Below, piece after piece: positions 7,230 through 9,685 of a stretch of 9,685 nucleotides of DNA. This DNA is from Bacteroidales bacterium (GTDB lineage: Bacteria > Bacteroidota > Bacteroidia > Bacteroidales > WCHB1-69): contig JAQUHH010000071.1 in assembly GCA_028683685.1 (NCBI GenBank), positions 1 through 9,685 of the forward strand, read 5' to 3'. The translations under genes were made by a program, and so were the position numbers. The notes under the pieces are model-generated. The model was not told the DNA's origin, made no database searches, and worked only from the letters and a program-made list of their open reading frames with translations. Position 1 is the stretch's first letter; each line of letters begins with the position of its first letter.

Positions 7230-7324
7230 TTAAAAATTGGCTTAACATGTTGTTTTGTCATTATAATTATTCATCACTAGTGTAAACAAATGAGCATTAA
7301 GTAGTATACCCGAAGCAAAATTAC

Positions 7325-7332
7325 TATTTTTG
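7325..7332 (+). promoter_or_regulatory. Bacteroidota-type -7 promoter element before the TauE/SafE-family gene
   Basis: TATTTTTG again matches TAnnTTTG, 20 nt before the ATG at 7353, the same spacing as in front of serS. There is no convincing -33 TTG at normal distance. GCAAAA (7315-7320) and TTTTGC (7328-7333) form a small inverted repeat over the element. The 123-nt gap 7230-7352 otherwise holds only short palindromes such as CACTAGTG (7275-7282) and no clear terminator for the rsmA operon. Confidence 0.5.
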
Positions 7333-7352
7333 CAAAGAATTTTTTTTACAAT

Positions 7353-8138
7353 ATGCAAACTTTCGAAATTATAGCATTGGTAGTATCTGGGCTTTTTGTT
7401 GGTTTTATCAACACTTTGGCTGGGGGAGGAACCATCATTTCGTTCACCGTATTGATGCTTTTGGGACTTCCTGCCAACGTTGCCAATGGAACGAATCGAG
7501 TTCCTATTATTTTTCAAAACATTGTGGCAGTTCGGAATTTTAAAAAGAAAAAAATACTCGATACTTCGAAAGCTCTCGCCTTAGGTATTCCTACGGTCCT
7601 TGGTTCAATATTGGGATCCTTGCTGGTAATAAATATTGATCAGCAAATGATTGAAATTTATTTTGGGGTCATAATGCTTTTTATGCTTTTCTTTTTAATT
7701 TATAATCCGTCGGTTTGGTTAAAAGGGAAAGAAGATTTAATAAAGAAAAAAACACCGATTTGGATGATGGTTCTTTTCTTTTTTATTGGAATATATGGGG
7801 GCGTTATTCATGTTGGAATAGGTTATTTCTTGCTGATTGGATTGGTTTTAGGTGCTGGTTACGACTTGGTTAGAGCCAATGCCATGAAAAATCTTTTAGT
7901 ACTTTTGTATGTTCCGTTTACCCTCATTGTTTTTATTACCAACGATCAAGTTCGGTGGGATTTTGGATTAACACATGCCGTGGGCAATATTATTGGAGCG
8001 TATATCGCCTCAAAATGGGCAAGCGATTGGGGTGCCAATTTTGTTCGATGGATGCTCGTTGTAATTATATTTTTCTCTTCATTACACATGTTTGGTATCA
8101 TTAATATAAAGGAGGTAATAGGTGGACTTATTCATTAA
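7353..8138 (+). CDS. TauE/SafE-family membrane permease (predicted anion/sulfite exporter)
   Basis: Integral inner-membrane protein of 261 aa, the usual length for the TauE/SafE family, whose characterised members move sulfite, sulfoacetate or other organic anions. It has the family's two-fold internal repeat. The first copy carries GFINTLAGGGTIISFTVL (17-34) and NGTNRV (45-50). The second carries GIYGGVIHVGIGYFLLIG (146-163) and RANAMKN (174-180). About eight hydrophobic segments are visible, with a short charged loop at roughly 123-134. The substrate cannot be deduced: no sulfur-metabolism gene is nearby. It has its own -7 element upstream and overlaps the PepSY-like gene by 17 nt, so the two are probably co-expressed. 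The last codons of this gene contain the perfect Shine-Dalgarno sequence of the next one. Confidence 0.88.
   Translation: MQTFEIIALVVSGLFVGFINTLAGGGTIISFTVLMLLGLPANVANGTNRVPIIFQNIVAVRNFKKKKILDTSKALALGIPTVLGSILGSLLVINIDQQMIEIYFGVIMLFMLFFLIYNPSVWLKGKEDLIKKKTPIWMMVLFFFIGIYGGVIHVGIGYFLLIGLVLGAGYDLVRANAMKNLLVLLYVPFTLIVFITNDQVRWDFGLTHAVGNIIGAYIASKWASDWGANFVRWMLVVIIFFSSLHMFGIINIKEVIGGLIH
8108..8116 (+). promoter_or_regulatory. Perfect Shine-Dalgarno sequence before a GTG start
   Basis: AAAGGAGGT is a nine-base match to the complement of the conserved 16S rRNA 3' tail. It ends 5 nt before the GTG at 8122 and lies within the final codons of the permease gene. It fixes the start of the PepSY-like gene, since an in-frame TAG (8119-8121) directly precedes that GTG. 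No other gene in the window has such a motif. Confidence 0.75.
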
Positions 8139-8577
8139 AAAATACGTATTATTAATTCTCTTTTTTTTGGTTTTTGAGATTCAAGCTCAGGTTCCAAAGC
8201 TGGTAACAGAAGAAGAAGTTCCTTTTTTTGTAAAAAAAACATTAAGGGATTTATATCCCAGTGTGGAAATTTTGGAATGGAATGAACTCTCTGGAAACTA
8301 TACTGCTAAAGTGAATTCATCAGATTCTCCTGGACGTATTAACATCACTGGTGGAGGTAGTTTTATGTCATCAGAGTGGGATTTAGAAATAAAGTATTTG
8401 CCTTTGAAAATTTCAAATTATTTGAAAGAAAATCTTCCAAAATTCAGAGTCATTCGCCTTTTTGTTGAAAAAAAAGCAAAATCAAGTTATGTAGTCGAAC
8501 TCTATAAAAAGAGAGGAAAATTAAATAAAACTCTGATTTTTAGTCTTAACGGAGATTTTATCGAAGAGAAAAAGTAG
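8122..8577 (+). CDS. PepSY-like periplasmic protein with GTG start
   Basis: A 151-aa exported protein. The start is forced: an in-frame stop lies directly upstream of the GTG, there is no ATG in the first codons, and a perfect Shine-Dalgarno sequence is correctly placed. Residues 1-23 form a signal peptide (FIKKYVLLILFFLVFEIQAQ, cleavage near QAQ). The mature part resembles the PepSY-like/BLIP-like fold common in Bacteroidota, as two related units. The first spans about 33-85 (VPFFVKKTLRDLYPSVEILEWNE, then a strand and a turn GGGSFMSSEWDLE). The second spans about 92-151 (LPLKISNYLKENLPKFRV, then strands and a final LNGDFIEEK). The hallmark 'YP...eW' and 'lP..v..yL' patterns are visible; no catalytic residues are. 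Such proteins are thought to bind or inhibit other envelope proteins, but the partner here is unknown. Several homopolymers occur (T8 8161-8168, T7 8223-8229, A8 8232-8239). Family call moderately sure. Confidence 0.75.
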   Translation: MDLFIKKYVLLILFFLVFEIQAQVPKLVTEEEVPFFVKKTLRDLYPSVEILEWNELSGNYTAKVNSSDSPGRINITGGGSFMSSEWDLEIKYLPLKISNYLKENLPKFRVIRLFVEKKAKSSYVVELYKKRGKLNKTLIFSLNGDFIEEKK

Positions 8578-8579
8578 TT

Positions 8580-9494
8580 TTATACGAAAAACAAAGTAAC
8601 TCCTGCAACGGCAACAATAGCTCCAATAATTTCAATGAGTTGAACTTTTTCTTTGAATACGAAAATGGAAAAAGGAATAATTAATACTGGATTGGCTGAG
8701 GTGATGGTTTGTACAATACCAGGATTGGCATAGGTTATGGCAAGCATGGAGAAACTGATGCCTAAAAAAGGTCCAAAAAATGCTCCCAACGATAATGTGG
8801 CAAATGCTTTGATGTTTTTTGCAGCGGTAAAAATTTGCTTCCAGCGTCTTAAATAGCTAATTAATAGAAGAAAACCAAACAGTCCGGCATACAGTCGAAT
8901 TTGTGTAGCATGAAAAGCGGAGTCCACATATTCTAGACCTGCTTTACTCATTACCAAACCCGATGCCTGCCCAATGGCTCCTACCAGTGAAAATAAAATT
9001 CCTTTGGCAGAATATCGCAAAGCTAGTTTTTTTGAACTTATTTCTCCTGCTTTTTTTTCTTTTCTGCTTATTATAACCATTCCAATGCCAATTAATCCCA
9101 TGACCATGCCCAAAATGGCAATTGGACTCATGGTTTCGCCTAGAAAAAAGTAACTCAAAAGAGCTGCCATTGGGGGTGATAATGTCATAATAAGCAATGC
9201 TACTCTGGGCCCCGTTATAATAAATGCTTTGAAGAGAAATAAATCGCCCAAAAAGACTCCAATAAAACCAGATACAAGTAGCCAAACCCATCCCATTAAG
9301 GGAACATCAAGCGGGAAAGTAGTTCCTAAAGTAATTGTGCCCCAAAGTAAAACAAAAAATAATCCGACAATTAGACGCCAAAAATTGACTGCCAAAGAGC
9401 CGATTTTTTTTCCTGCCGAAGTAAAAGCCAAAGCAGTGAATGTCCAAAATAAAGCCGTTATAGCGGCATATATTTCTCCAATGTGTGAATGCAT
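8580..9494 (-). CDS. EamA/DMT-superfamily transporter
   Basis: Inner-membrane protein of 304 aa with ten predicted transmembrane segments in two EamA repeats (about 6-144 and 163-304), separated by a charged linker (RKEKKAGEISSKK, 144-156). Each repeat has the typical end: SPPMAALLSYFFLGE (106-120) and ANPVLIIPFSIFVFKEK (267-283). Members of the drug/metabolite transporter superfamily export metabolites or amino acids, or exchange sugar derivatives; the substrate is not predictable here. The ATG shares one base with the gltX stop (TAATG arrangement), so it should be read from the gltX transcript with coupled translation. Its stop is 2 nt from the stop of the converging PepSY-like gene, leaving no room for a terminator between them. 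Confidence 0.9.
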   Translation of the reverse strand: MHSHIGEIYAAITALFWTFTALAFTSAGKKIGSLAVNFWRLIVGLFFVLLWGTITLGTTFPLDVPLMGWVWLLVSGFIGVFLGDLFLFKAFIITGPRVALLIMTLSPPMAALLSYFFLGETMSPIAILGMVMGLIGIGMVIISRKEKKAGEISSKKLALRYSAKGILFSLVGAIGQASGLVMSKAGLEYVDSAFHATQIRLYAGLFGFLLLISYLRRWKQIFTAAKNIKAFATLSLGAFFGPFLGISFSMLAITYANPGIVQTITSANPVLIIPFSIFVFKEKVQLIEIIGAIVAVAGVTLFFV

Positions 9495-9685
9495 TATAAA
9501 CGAATGCTTTGTATGGCTTTTTCAATTCGGAGAGCAGCTTCTTTGGCGCCAATAAAGTCGATAATTTCAAATAAATCTGGACCTTTGGCTTCACCAACAA
9601 GCGATAATCGTAAACAATTCATTACTTGACCCATATTTAATTGATGGTCTTGAATGTATGCCATCACTTTATTATGAGCAATTTC
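9494..9685 (-). CDS. gltX: Glutamyl-tRNA synthetase, C-terminal end only
   Basis: The minus strand is open from the right edge of the window to a TAA at 9494-9496, giving the last 63 residues of a protein that starts outside. The segment MGQVMNCLRLSLVGEAKGPD followed by LFEIIDFIGAKEAALRIEKAI fits the end of the anticodon-binding domain of bacterial-type GltX, where R-(L/A)-(A/S)-L-(V/T)-G followed by G-P-x-L-x-(D/E) and an R-(I/L)-x-x-A helix is characteristic. The enzyme charges tRNA-Glu in the cytoplasm. The catalytic Rossmann fold (HIGH and KMSKS motifs) is not in view, so glutamate versus glutamine specificity cannot be checked. The stop overlaps the EamA transporter start by one base. 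Confidence 0.85.
   Translation of the reverse strand, partial: EIAHNKVMAYIQDHQLNMGQVMNCLRLSLVGEAKGPDLFEIIDFIGAKEAALRIEKAIQSIRL

Noticed and set aside
7243..7282. Short palindromes AACATGTT and CACTAGTG as operator sites
   Set aside because: They are 8-bp perfect palindromes with no repeat elsewhere in the gap. Palindromes this short are expected by chance.
9229..9555. 108-codon plus-strand open frame antisense to the EamA gene and gltX
   Set aside because: Its translation is Lys/Pro/Thr-rich and low in complexity, as expected of the complement of membrane-protein codons. The minus-strand genes are strongly supported.

Overview
The window looks like a core chromosomal segment of a low-GC member of the Bacteroidota, probably Bacteroidales-like, although the order is only an inference. 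Four things point there. Most starts are preceded by A/T-rich sequence with no Shine-Dalgarno motif. Two leaders carry the -7 element TAnnTTTG typical of the Bacteroidota primary sigma factor. Secreted proteins end their signal peptides in 'AQ' or 'SC'. Finally, serS, a lipoprotein gene, a TPR gene and rsmA are tightly packed together. I see no insertion sequence, phage gene, tRNA, rRNA or CRISPR array.

Layout. Positions 1-2232 hold the C-terminal 743 codons of an RND efflux pump inner-membrane subunit, whose N-terminus lies off the left edge. It is followed 15 nt later by a 97-aa PII-like protein (2248-2541), probably in the same transcript. The 251-nt gap 2542-2792 holds an imperfect hairpin, a strong intrinsic terminator (2631-2670), a long imperfect palindrome (2715-2749) and a -7 promoter element (2765-2772). 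An operon then runs from 2793 to 7229: serS, an unknown lipoprotein, a 608-aa secreted TPR protein and rsmA (ksgA), with gaps of only 2, 9 and 10 nt. After a 123-nt gap with another -7 element comes a TauE/SafE-family permease (7353-8138). It overlaps by 17 nt a GTG-started, PepSY-like periplasmic protein (8122-8577), whose start is preceded by a perfect 9-nt Shine-Dalgarno sequence. On the minus strand, the 3' end of gltX (9494-9685) overlaps by 1 nt an EamA/DMT-family transporter (8580-9494). That gene converges on the PepSY-like gene with only 2 nt between the stop codons.

How the genes fit together. The window combines translation functions (seryl- and glutamyl-tRNA synthetases, 16S rRNA dimethyltransferase) with envelope functions (RND pump, lipoprotein, TPR protein, two transporters, PepSY-like protein). 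The RND/PII pair may be a transporter with a dedicated small sensor or regulator. The lipoprotein/TPR pair sits inside a translation operon and has no function I can assign.

I did not find a clearly new defence, mobile or biosynthetic system. The observations most worth following are the PII-like protein without a canonical B-loop beside an HAE-type rather than heavy-metal-type RND pump, the perfect Shine-Dalgarno/GTG start in a genome that otherwise lacks such signals, the palindrome over the serS promoter, and the C8 tract in the rsmA coding sequence.
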